Assembly (NCBI GenBank): GCA_903832285.1
Contig: CAILAY010000050.1
Span: 1 to 64,000, forward strand
Direction: 5' to 3'
DNA length: 64,000 nt
DNA from: an uncultured beta proteobacterium
GTDB lineage: Bacteria; Pseudomonadota; Gammaproteobacteria; Burkholderiales; Burkholderiaceae_C
How positions within the stretch are numbered: the stretch's first letter is position 1; every line of letters begins with the position of its first letter. The position numbers and the translations under genes were made by a program. Below the pieces are notes generated by a model. The model searched no databases, was not told the DNA's origin, and worked only from the letters and a program-made list of their open reading frames with translations. This document shows, piece after piece, positions 9,437 to 17,354 of this stretch.

Positions 9437-9553
9437 CGTTAACCATAGTTGGAGTGTAGTCATAATTCACAGCGTGGCCAAGCCCCGGAGTCGAAAAATG
9501 CACTGCCGGAGGGCCATTTTTGCGAATTTTTACTCAATTTGAAATGGGAAGAG

Positions 9554-10015
9554 ATGTCTATGGAATGCACCGTCAGTTGGACCGGCGCAGCGGGTACGCG
9601 CAGCGCAATGGGGTTCGTGGCCGAAACCGGCAGCGGCCACGTGCTCGCCATGGATGGCGCACCCGACGCGGCCAAGCCAGAGCATGGGGGTCAAAATCTG
9701 GCGCCGCGTCCGATGGAGCTGCTGCTCGCTGGCGCGGGTGGCTGCACCGCCTATGACGTGGTGCTGATCCTCAGGCGCGGCCGGCACGACGTGCGCGGCT
9801 GCTCGGTCAAGCTGAGCGCCGAGCGCGCCGAAACCGAACCGAAGGTGTTCACCCGCATCAATCTGCACTTCACGGTTTCGGGCCGTGGCCTGGCGGCGGC
9901 GGCAGTGGAGCGCGCCATTGCACTGAGCCACGAGAAGTACTGCTCCGCTACCATCATGCTGGGAAAGACAGCCCAAATCAGCACCAGTTTTGAAGTGGTC
10001 GAGGTCAATGCTTGA
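9554..10015 (+). CDS. OsmC-family peroxiredoxin-like protein
   Basis: MSMECTVSWTGAAGTRSAMGF... RPMELLLAGAGGCTAYDVVLIL and SHEKYCSATIML match the two OsmC cysteine motifs. ATG at 9554 preferred over the ORF start at 9449. Confidence 0.88.
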   Translation: MSMECTVSWTGAAGTRSAMGFVAETGSGHVLAMDGAPDAAKPEHGGQNLAPRPMELLLAGAGGCTAYDVVLILRRGRHDVRGCSVKLSAERAETEPKVFTRINLHFTVSGRGLAAAAVERAIALSHEKYCSATIMLGKTAQISTSFEVVEVNA

Positions 10016-10044
10016 CAAATCGCAATCCTTACTTTATGGTAAGG
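10012..10044 (+). promoter_or_regulatory. Sigma70-type promoter with overlapping palindromic operator for the vapBC-like pair
   Basis: TTGACA (10012-10017), 17-bp spacer, TATGGT (10035-10040); perfect inverted repeat CCTTAC-TTTATG-GTAAGG at 10027-10044 overlaps the -10. Confidence 0.7.
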
Positions 10045-10058
10045 AAAAGGACTCCAGT

Positions 10059-10301
10059 ATGGCAACCGCAACACTCACGTCAAAAGGCCAGATCACGATC
10101 CCGGTTGAGGTCCGCAATGACCTCAAGGTGGATGCTGGGGACCGCGTTGAATTTGTTCAGGTTGCACCCGGTCGTTACGAGTTTGTGGCAGCTACGAGCG
10201 AGGTGACGGCATTGAAGGGTATGTTTGGAATGCCCAGGAAAGCCGTTTCCATTGAAGTCATGAATGCAGCAATTGCCCAGCGTGGAGCATCGGCAAGATG
10301 A
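10059..10301 (+). CDS. AbrB/SpoVT (VapB/MazE-like) antitoxin
   Basis: MATATLTSKGQITIPVEVRNDLKVDAGDRVEFVQVAPGRYEF: canonical swapped-hairpin AbrB domain; overlaps the downstream PIN gene by 4 bp. Confidence 0.92.
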   Translation: MATATLTSKGQITIPVEVRNDLKVDAGDRVEFVQVAPGRYEFVAATSEVTALKGMFGMPRKAVSIEVMNAAIAQRGASAR

Positions 10302-10693
10302 TCGGTCTCGATACGAATGTCCTGGTTAGGTACATCATGCAGGACGACCCAAAGCAGTCGCCCAAGGCGACAAAGTTGATTGAATCTCTGGGCGGTGACA
10401 ACCCCGGATACATCACTCTGGTCAGCGTCATTGAGTTGTACTGGGTGCTGACCTCCTGCTACGAATTGACAGGTGCACAGGTGGGGCAAGCGCTTGAGGC
10501 ATTGCTTCGTACCAAACAATTTTTGGTAGAGCGCTCAGATCAGGTCATGCGTGCGCTACGAGTTTTTGGAGCAGGGAAGGCGGATTTTGCCGACTGCTTG
10601 ATTGAGCGAACAGCCTCGGGTGCCGGGTGTGCCAAAACGCTGACATTTGATGTCGGCGCAGCCAAACATGCCGGCATGACTTTAGTGCCGTAG
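10298..10693 (+). CDS. PIN-domain ribonuclease toxin (VapC-like)
   Basis: MIGLDTNVLVRYIMQDD start; conserved acidic residues D5, E (VSVIELYWVL) and D (KADFADCLI). Confidence 0.92.
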   Translation: MIGLDTNVLVRYIMQDDPKQSPKATKLIESLGGDNPGYITLVSVIELYWVLTSCYELTGAQVGQALEALLRTKQFLVERSDQVMRALRVFGAGKADFADCLIERTASGAGCAKTLTFDVGAAKHAGMTLVP

Positions 10694-10888
10694 ACCCCAC
10701 CCGGACGCGCAGGGCCTGCCGCTTCCAAGCTGTTGCAGTGACACAACGCAGATGCGCATTTTTCGTGAATTCCTTTGCGAATCAAAGCTGACTCTGGTGA
10801 AATACACGCAACTTCCCGCAACGGAGGTTGGCCCGGGCTACCGAACCCTTGTACCGGAGCCCTATGTTTAACCTTGGAGAATTTTGAA

Positions 10889-11974
10889 ATGAAAAAAACC
10901 CTCATCGCCCTGGCTGCCCTGGCTGCCACTGGTGCGTTTGCCCAATCCTCCGTCACCCTGTACGGCGCAGTTGACGCTTCCTTTGAACACAACTCCGGCA
11001 ACGGTCTGTCCGTGAACAAGATGAACAATTCCAACCTGGGTTCCAGCAAGCTGGGATTCAAGGGAACGGAAGACCTGGGCGGCGGCCTGAAGGCCGTGTT
11101 CAAGCTCGAAGGTGGCCTGAAGAACGAATCCGGTAACGGCAAGTCGTCCAACACCACGAACCAGGCGTCTGGCACCAACACTGCGACCGCCAACGGTTCG
11201 CAAGGTCTGGACTTCCAGCGTTATTCCTACGTTGGTCTGGCCGGCAACTTCGGTGAACTGCACCTGGGTCGCGAGTACATCTGGTCGTTCTGGTACGGTG
11301 AAGGCACGGTTGATCCGTTCAGCACCAACGGCCCGGCACAAGCCACCAACATGTTCTACCACCTGGGCGGCGCCGCTTACGTTGCCACCAATGCATCGAA
11401 CATGATCACCTACATGTCCCCGGACGCTCCTGTTCAGGGTGGTTTCCAGTACTTCATGGGCCAGAACGTAGCCAACAGCACCGTAACCGTTGGTCACTCT
11501 GACGGCACCGGCTATTCCGCTTTCCTGAAGTACCAGCAAGGTCCGTTGCTGATTTCCGGCGCGTTGTCCAACACCACCTATCAGGTCAAGGGCAACTACA
11601 AGGTGACAGGCCTGTCGGCTCAGTACGACATCTCGTCGGCGTTCTCGCTGATGTACACCTATGCCAAGGAACAGCAATCTGCTTACGGTAGCAACACCGA
11701 AAACATGATTGCTGGCCAGTTCACCACCGGTGCAACCACCTGGAAGGCTTCCTACATCCACGCCAGCCAATCCGGCCTGACCGCTGCCTCCACCGGCACC
11801 GGCAACCAGTACGGCCTGGGCGTGCATTACGCGCTGTCCAAGCGTACCAAGCTGTACACCACCGTGGCCGAAGTGAAGAACTCCGGCAACGGCGGGTACT
11901 CGACGGGTTCCGTCGGTGCCAGCAGCGGCTCGAGCTCAGGCAACGTCGCTGTCGGCGTGTACCACTCGTTCTGA
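10889..11974 (+). CDS. Gram-negative porin (Burkholderiales OmpC-type)
   Basis: MKKTLIALAALAATGAFAQSSVTLYGAVDASFEH, GFKGTEDLGGGLKAVFKLEGG, terminal VGVYHSF. Confidence 0.96.
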   Translation: MKKTLIALAALAATGAFAQSSVTLYGAVDASFEHNSGNGLSVNKMNNSNLGSSKLGFKGTEDLGGGLKAVFKLEGGLKNESGNGKSSNTTNQASGTNTATANGSQGLDFQRYSYVGLAGNFGELHLGREYIWSFWYGEGTVDPFSTNGPAQATNMFYHLGGAAYVATNASNMITYMSPDAPVQGGFQYFMGQNVANSTVTVGHSDGTGYSAFLKYQQGPLLISGALSNTTYQVKGNYKVTGLSAQYDISSAFSLMYTYAKEQQSAYGSNTENMIAGQFTTGATTWKASYIHASQSGLTAASTGTGNQYGLGVHYALSKRTKLYTTVAEVKNSGNGGYSTGSVGASSGSSSGNVAVGVYHSF

Positions 11975-12014
11975 TCTGACGCTGACGCAAGTCAGCTGAC
12001 GGTATAAGAATCAA

Positions 12015-12048
12015 AACCCCGCTGCGGCAACGCAGCGGGGTTTTTTTT
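12015..12048 (+). terminator. Rho-independent terminator of the porin gene
   Basis: AACCCCGCTGCG-GCAA-CGCAGCGGGGTTTTTTTT. Confidence 0.93.
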
Positions 12049-12091
12049 GCAAGCAAAAAACAATAAAAGCCAATACAATAAAGCCCTGCGC

Positions 12092-12124
12092 TGCGAATTC
12101 GATCCCGCCAAAGCCGCGGTCAAT
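12092..12124 (+). pseudogene. Possible brnT toxin remnant (5' codons only)
   Basis: Frame at 12092 reads CEFDPAKAAVN, resembling the EFDPxKxxxN N-terminal motif of BrnT, directly abutting the brnA RBS. No ATG/GTG start and no remaining toxin body. Confidence 0.45.
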
Positions 12125-12143
12125 TTTGAAACGGAGGTCTACC

Positions 12144-12455
12144 ATGAATGGCTCGAAAACGATGCCGTCTGAGCGCGGCGCAATCCTACAGGCCCTGAAG
12201 AAGCCGCCGACGCACGGGTATTTTGAGTGGGATGGTCAGGACGAGGACGACAGGCCCGCCTCCCCAGAAGAGCTGACCGCTGCGCGCGTCGCCTATCGTG
12301 CCAAAATTGGCCGCCCACCAGCCGCCATCAAGCGCCCCACACTGAACATGCGCGTCGATCCCGATGTGCTTGCCGCCTTGCGTTCCCGCGGCAAAGGCTG
12401 GCAAACCAAGGTGAATGCCCTGCTGCGCGAGGCCGTGGAGCACGGTCGTGTGTGA
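12144..12455 (+). CDS. BrnA-like antitoxin
   Basis: C-terminus RPTLNMRVDPDVLAALRSRGKGWQTKVNALLREAVEHGRV matches the BrnA RHH motif (GKGxQTxxNAxLR); GGAG RBS upstream of ATG 12144. Confidence 0.78.
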   Translation: MNGSKTMPSERGAILQALKKPPTHGYFEWDGQDEDDRPASPEELTAARVAYRAKIGRPPAAIKRPTLNMRVDPDVLAALRSRGKGWQTKVNALLREAVEHGRV

Positions 12456-12494
12456 ATCCTCGGAGGTCGTTGAAGGTTTCAGTATTTGTAGATT

Positions 12495-12512
12495 TATACA
12501 ATATATTGTATA
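12495..12512. promoter_or_regulatory. 18-bp perfect palindrome, candidate operator of the higBA-like operon
   Basis: TATACAATATATTGTATA, 9 bp upstream of the toxin ATG (12522). Confidence 0.65.
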
Positions 12513-12521
12513 GTTGGCCCG

Positions 12522-12860
12522 ATGATCAATCCCAAGCCTGTTCAGTTTCGGGGTGCTTCCCTTGATGGTCTGAGATCCTTTCCCCCGGTCGCCCGGCGCG
12601 AGGCAGGGCACCAGGTTGATCGGGTGCAGCACGGCCAGGAGCCCGACGATTGGAAGCCGATGCCGACGATTGGGCGAGGGGTGCGGGAAATTCGAATTCG
12701 GGATATTTCCGGCACATTCCGAGTCGTCTATGTGGCAAAGTTCACCGATGCGGTCTATGTGCTTCACTGCTTTCAAAAGAAGACGCCCAAGACCAGCAAA
12801 CCGGATTTGGACTTGGCCGAGAGCCGTTACCGCGATCTGATAAGGGAGTTGGGAAAATGA
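12522..12860 (+). CDS. RelE/HigB-superfamily (Gp49-like) toxin
   Basis: REIRIRDISGTFRVVYVAKFTDAVYVLHCFQKKTPKTSKPDLDLAESRYRDL is characteristic of Gp49-like HigB toxins; 4-bp overlap with the antitoxin. Confidence 0.88.
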   Translation: MINPKPVQFRGASLDGLRSFPPVARREAGHQVDRVQHGQEPDDWKPMPTIGRGVREIRIRDISGTFRVVYVAKFTDAVYVLHCFQKKTPKTSKPDLDLAESRYRDLIRELGK

Positions 12861-13138
12861 GTAATGAACGATTCGCCAGCGTGTGGGATGCCATCGAGGA
12901 CACTCCCGAAGAAGCCGAAAACATGAAGCTTCGTTCAGCCTTAATGATGGCACTTAAAGAGCATTTGACCAGAGCCAGTGTGAGCCAGGCGGAAGCGGCC
13001 AAACTGTTGGGCGTTACGCAACCGCGTGTCTCTGATTTGATGCGTGGCAAGATCAACCTGTTCGGCTTGGATGCCCTTGTGAACATGGCCGTGGCCTGCG
13101 GTTTGCACGTCGAAATGCGTGTGCTGCAAGCCGCGTAA
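12857..13138 (+). CDS. XRE-family HigA-like antitoxin
   Basis: VSQAEAAKLLGVTQPRVSDLMRGKINLFGLDALVNMAVACGL helix-turn-helix; ATGA overlap with the toxin stop. Confidence 0.9.
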   Translation: MSNERFASVWDAIEDTPEEAENMKLRSALMMALKEHLTRASVSQAEAAKLLGVTQPRVSDLMRGKINLFGLDALVNMAVACGLHVEMRVLQAA

Positions 13139-13146
13139 CTTGAAAT

Positions 13147-13398
13147 ATGCTTGCTAAGAATATTTCGCTTCCCGAAGCACTCAAGTCCTTCGTCGACGAA
13201 CATGTCAATCAGGGCGGCTATGGCACAAGCAGCGACTATGTGCGCGAACTGATTCGCAAGGATCAGGGGCGGCTGGCCTTGCGTGGAGTGTTGCTGGCGG
13301 GTGCCTCGTCTCCTGCGGCGGCCACAGCCGATGAGGCCTACTTTGATGGTGTGCGTGAGCGCGTGAGCAAAGTGGCCAGGGCTGGCGCGTCGAGGTGA
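13147..13398 (+). CDS. ParD-like type II antitoxin
   Basis: ISLPEALKSFVDEHVNQGGYGTSSDYVRELIRKDQGRLALRGVLLAGASSP matches the ParD family (RHH plus C-terminal toxin-binding helix). Confidence 0.87.
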   Translation: MLAKNISLPEALKSFVDEHVNQGGYGTSSDYVRELIRKDQGRLALRGVLLAGASSPAAATADEAYFDGVRERVSKVARAGASR

Positions 13399-13421
13399 AA
13401 CCCAAGCCCGACGTCATCTGA
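13395..13421 (+). pseudogene. Possible parE toxin remnant (8 codons, VKPKPDVI-stop)
   Basis: GTG overlaps the parD stop (GTGA), the usual parDE layout, and the first codons resemble ParE N-termini, but the frame stops after 8 codons. Confidence 0.4.
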
Positions 13422-13495
13422 GCGCATCCAAGTAAACCCCGTGTCGACGGCTGCGGTGCTCTGCTAGCATCGTAGGCTTCATTCAACGGGTCTGC

Positions 13496-14476
13496 ATGTT
13501 CGTCTTCATCTTTCGTCGTCTGCTCCAGGCCTCGGTGGTCATGGTCAGCGTGGCCTTCATCGCTTTCCTGCTGTTTCAGTACGTCGGCGACCCGGTCGTA
13601 TTTTTGCTGGGACAGGATGCGCGCCCCGATCAGATCCGCCAGCTGCGTTCCGATCTGGGTCTGGATCAGCCCTTCTTCATCCAGTTTTGGCACTTCCTGA
13701 CGAATGCCATTCAAGGTGAATTTGGCTTGAGCTTGCGCCAGGGCGCCAGGGTGTCGCGTCTGCTGGGCGAGCGCTTTCCGGCGACGATGGAACTGGCGCT
13801 GATGGCCGCCGCACTGGCGCTGCTGCTCGGGGTGCCGATCGGCGTGTATGCGGCGCTGCGCCGCGGCACGTTCACGAGCCAGGTGCTGATGACGCTCTCT
13901 CTCCTCGGTGTGTCGCTGCCGACTTTCCTGATCGGCATTTTGCTGATTCTGGTGTTTACCGTGGGCCTGGGGTGGTTTCCCAGCTTTGGCCGCGGCGACA
14001 CGGTGCAACTGGGTTGGTGGAGCACGGGCTTGCTCACGGCGGATGGCTGGCACCACATCGTGCTGCCGGCGGTGACGCTGGCGGTGTTTCAACTGGCGCT
14101 GATCACGCGGCTGGTGCGCGCCGAAATGCTGGAAGTGCTGCGCACCGACTACATCCGCTTTGCGCGGGCCAGGGGGTTGTCCAGTCAGGTCATTCACTTC
14201 GGACACGCGCTAAAAAACACCCTGGTGCCGGTCATCACCATCACCGGACTTCAGTTGGGTTCGCTGATCGCCTTTGCCATCATCACAGAAACCGTGTTCC
14301 AGTGGCCCGGCATGGGTCTGCTCTTCATCCAGTCGGTGACCTTTGCCGATATTCCCGTGATGGCCGCCTACCTGTGCCTGATCGCGCTGATCTTCGTGGC
14401 GATCAACCTGGTCGTCGATCTGCTGTATTTCGTGGTGGACCCGCGCCTGCGCCTGGACGCTGGCGCCGGGCACTGA
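13496..14476 (+). CDS. Peptide ABC transporter permease (DppB/OppB type)
   Basis: MFVFIFRRLLQASVVMVSVAFIAFLLFQYVGDPV, conserved ITGLQLGSLIAFAIITETVFQWPGMG. Confidence 0.95.
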   Translation: MFVFIFRRLLQASVVMVSVAFIAFLLFQYVGDPVVFLLGQDARPDQIRQLRSDLGLDQPFFIQFWHFLTNAIQGEFGLSLRQGARVSRLLGERFPATMELALMAAALALLLGVPIGVYAALRRGTFTSQVLMTLSLLGVSLPTFLIGILLILVFTVGLGWFPSFGRGDTVQLGWWSTGLLTADGWHHIVLPAVTLAVFQLALITRLVRAEMLEVLRTDYIRFARARGLSSQVIHFGHALKNTLVPVITITGLQLGSLIAFAIITETVFQWPGMGLLFIQSVTFADIPVMAAYLCLIALIFVAINLVVDLLYFVVDPRLRLDAGAGH

Positions 14477-14489
14477 GCGGGCGACAACC

Positions 14490-15734
14490 ATGAGCACTTT
14501 GAGTTACTGCGCACAGGGTCGGGCCTTCGCCCACATCGCCGCTTTTCATCCCGAACTGACCGCGTTGCGCCGCGATCTGCACGCGCATCCGGAACTGGGA
14601 TTCGAGGAACGCTACACCGCGAAGCGCGTGGCGCAGGCGCTGCAACTGTGCGGTGTGGATGAAGTGCATACCGGCATCGGCAAGACCGGCGTGGTGGCAG
14701 TGATCAAGGGCAGCGGCGCGGTGGTCGACCCGTCCCAACGGGCCATGATCGGACTGCGTGCCGACATGGACGCGCTACCCATGGCAGAGCACAACAACTT
14801 CGCCTGGAAGTCGCAGCAAGGCGGCCTGATGCACGCCTGCGGCCACGATGGGCACACGGCAATGCTGGTGGGCGCCGCGCGCTACCTGGCCGAAACCAGA
14901 CGCTTCTGCGGCACGGCCGTGCTGATCTTCCAGCCCGGCGAGGAAGGCTACGCGGGCGCCCGCGCCATGATTGAGGACGGTCTGTTCGAGCGTTTTCCGG
15001 TGCAAGCCGTGTATGCCATGCACAACTGGCCGCAACTGCCGTCGGGCATGATTGGCCTCAGACCCGGCCCCATGATGGCAGCAGCGGACCGGATCACGAT
15101 CGAAATCACCGGCAAGGGTGGACACGGCGCGCACGCCTACCAGACCATCGATTCGGTGCTGGTGGCGGCGCACATCATCACGGCTGTGCAAAGCATCGTG
15201 TCGCGCAACGTCAAGGCCGTGGACAGCGCCGTCATCAGCATCTGCGCAGTTCAGGCCGGCGACGCGTCGGCCATGAGTGTGATTCCGGGCAGTGCCACGC
15301 TGGTGGGGACGGTGCGCAGTTTCAATCCCAAGGTGCAGGACCTGGTCGAGCAGCGGCTGAGTGAGATGTGCGCGGCCGTCGCCCATGGCTTTGGCGCCAC
15401 GGCAACAGTCAGTTACCAGCGCCTCTATCCGGCCACAGTGAACAGTGGGCCCGAAGCCGTGTTTGCGGCCGACGTGGCGCAGTCGCTGGTGGGCGCTCAG
15501 AATGTGGTGCGCGACCTTGAACCCAGCATGGGAGCCGAAGACTTTTCCTTCATGCTGCAGGCCAAACCCGGTGCCTATTTGCGCCTCGGGCAAAGCGCGG
15601 GTTCCGGACCAACAAGCTGCGCACTGCACAATAATCGTTACGACTTCAACGACGATGTGCTGCCGCTGGGTTCGGCCATGCATGCCAGTCTGGTGGAACA
15701 ATCCATGCCCGTGCTTCCCGCAATCCACGCTTAA
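14490..15734 (+). CDS. M20-family amidohydrolase (hippurate hydrolase/aminoacylase-like)
   Basis: DLHAHPELGFEE, GLRADMDALPM, HACGHDGHTAM, FQPGEEGYAGA, GAEDFSFML motifs. Confidence 0.95.
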   Translation: MSTLSYCAQGRAFAHIAAFHPELTALRRDLHAHPELGFEERYTAKRVAQALQLCGVDEVHTGIGKTGVVAVIKGSGAVVDPSQRAMIGLRADMDALPMAEHNNFAWKSQQGGLMHACGHDGHTAMLVGAARYLAETRRFCGTAVLIFQPGEEGYAGARAMIEDGLFERFPVQAVYAMHNWPQLPSGMIGLRPGPMMAAADRITIEITGKGGHGAHAYQTIDSVLVAAHIITAVQSIVSRNVKAVDSAVISICAVQAGDASAMSVIPGSATLVGTVRSFNPKVQDLVEQRLSEMCAAVAHGFGATATVSYQRLYPATVNSGPEAVFAADVAQSLVGAQNVVRDLEPSMGAEDFSFMLQAKPGAYLRLGQSAGSGPTSCALHNNRYDFNDDVLPLGSAMHASLVEQSMPVLPAIHA

Positions 15735-15763
15735 ACCTTTTTTCATTTCAACCGGAGACCTCC

Positions 15764-17347
15764 ATGCGATGCAACAAAAAAACGGCCTTGACACTCATTG
15801 CTTCGGCACTTGCAGTGGCAAGTTTCACTTCCTCCGCCGTGACTCTCAGGGTTGCCAATCAAGGCGATGCGCTGTCGCTGGACCCGCACTCGTTGAACGA
15901 GTCGCTGCAGTTGTCGGTGGTGGGAAACGTCTATGAAACGCTGGTGACGCGTGGCCGCGACTACAAACTCACGGCTGCGCTCGCCACCGACTGGAAGCAG
16001 ACTTCGCCCACGGTGTGGCGCTTCAACCTGCGCAAAGGGGTGCAGTTTCACGATGGCACACCGTTCACCGCAGACGACGTGATCTTCAGCTACGAACGAG
16101 CCAAGGGGGACGGCTCCGACATGAAGAGCTATGTGGGCCAGATCAAGGAGATCAAAAAGATCAATGACCACGCGCTGGATTTCGTGCTGACGGCGCCGTT
16201 TCCGATCCTGCCTGAATTGTTCACGCAGTGGTTCATCATGAGCAAGAAGTGGTGTGAAGCCAATCAGGCGACGAAACCCGTGGACCGGCGCAAGGGCATT
16301 GAAAACGCGGCCTCGTTCCATGCCAACGGCACTGGGCCGTTCCGGGTGCGCGAGCGCCAGCCGGGGGTGCGCACGTCCTTTGTGCGCAACGGCAACTACT
16401 GGGGCAAGGTCGACGGCAATGTGGACGAAGTGGTCTTCACGCCCATCGGCAACGACAGCACGCGCGTGGCGGCACTGTTGTCGGGCGAGGTGGATGTGAT
16501 GGAACCGGTGCCGGTGCAGGACGTGGAGCGCATCAAGGGCAACGCGAAGTTCAAAGTCTTGCAGGGACCCGAGCTTCGCGTCATCTTCCTGGGAATGGAT
16601 CAAAGGCGCGATGAATTGCTGTTCTCCAATGTCAAGGGCAAGAATCCCTTCAAGGACAAGCGCGTGCGCCAGGCCTTCTATCAGGCAATCGACATCGATG
16701 GCATCGACAAGACGGTAATGCGCGGGGCCGCCACACCGGTGGCGCTGATGCTGCCGCCCCAGGTCAAGGGCTATGCCCCCGATCTGGCGAAACGTCTGCC
16801 TTATGACCCGGTGGCGGCGAAGCAATTGCTTACCGACGCGGGTTACGCGGCGGGTTTTGAAGTCAAGATGAACTGCCCGAATGACCGCTATGTGAACGAC
16901 GCGCAGATCTGTCAGGCCGTGGCGGCGAATCTGGCCAAGATCGGCGTCAAGATCAACCTGGAAGCTGAGACCAAGGGCACGTATTTTCCGAAGGTCCTGC
17001 GCCGCGACACCAGCTTCTACATGTTGGGCTGGACCGCCAGCACCGTGGACGCGCACAACGTGCTCTATCCCATCTTGTCCAGTCCCGGCGAAGGCGGGCG
17101 CGGGCAGTTTAATTTTGGCGCCTACAGCAATGCCAGGATCGACGAGTTGACGGCCTTGATCGGGTCTGAAACCGATGACAAGAAGCGTACGGAAATGATT
17201 CATGAGGCCATGAAGATCCATCAGGACGACGTGGGCCATATTCCGCTGCATCAGCAGGCTCTGAACTGGGCCGCCAAGAAAGATATTGAACTGGTGCAGT
17301 GGCCGGATAACGGCATGTACTGGAGGTACGTCAAAGTGAACAAGTGA
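15764..17347 (+). CDS. Peptide ABC transporter substrate-binding protein (SBP family 5)
   Basis: Signal peptide; VWRFNLRKGVQFHDGTPFTADDVIFSYERAK. Confidence 0.96.
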   Translation: MRCNKKTALTLIASALAVASFTSSAVTLRVANQGDALSLDPHSLNESLQLSVVGNVYETLVTRGRDYKLTAALATDWKQTSPTVWRFNLRKGVQFHDGTPFTADDVIFSYERAKGDGSDMKSYVGQIKEIKKINDHALDFVLTAPFPILPELFTQWFIMSKKWCEANQATKPVDRRKGIENAASFHANGTGPFRVRERQPGVRTSFVRNGNYWGKVDGNVDEVVFTPIGNDSTRVAALLSGEVDVMEPVPVQDVERIKGNAKFKVLQGPELRVIFLGMDQRRDELLFSNVKGKNPFKDKRVRQAFYQAIDIDGIDKTVMRGAATPVALMLPPQVKGYAPDLAKRLPYDPVAAKQLLTDAGYAAGFEVKMNCPNDRYVNDAQICQAVAANLAKIGVKINLEAETKGTYFPKVLRRDTSFYMLGWTASTVDAHNVLYPILSSPGEGGRGQFNFGAYSNARIDELTALIGSETDDKKRTEMIHEAMKIHQDDVGHIPLHQQALNWAAKKDIELVQWPDNGMYWRYVKVNK

Positions 17348-17354
17348 TCTGCGC

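Noticed and set aside
10868-11827. 319-aa minus-strand ORF
   Set aside because: Antisense to the porin gene; no independent support.
10059-13421. A defence island in the strict sense (restriction, CBASS, Thoeris etc.)
   Set aside because: Only TA-family genes are present; no effector or sensor proteins of known or novel defence systems were seen.
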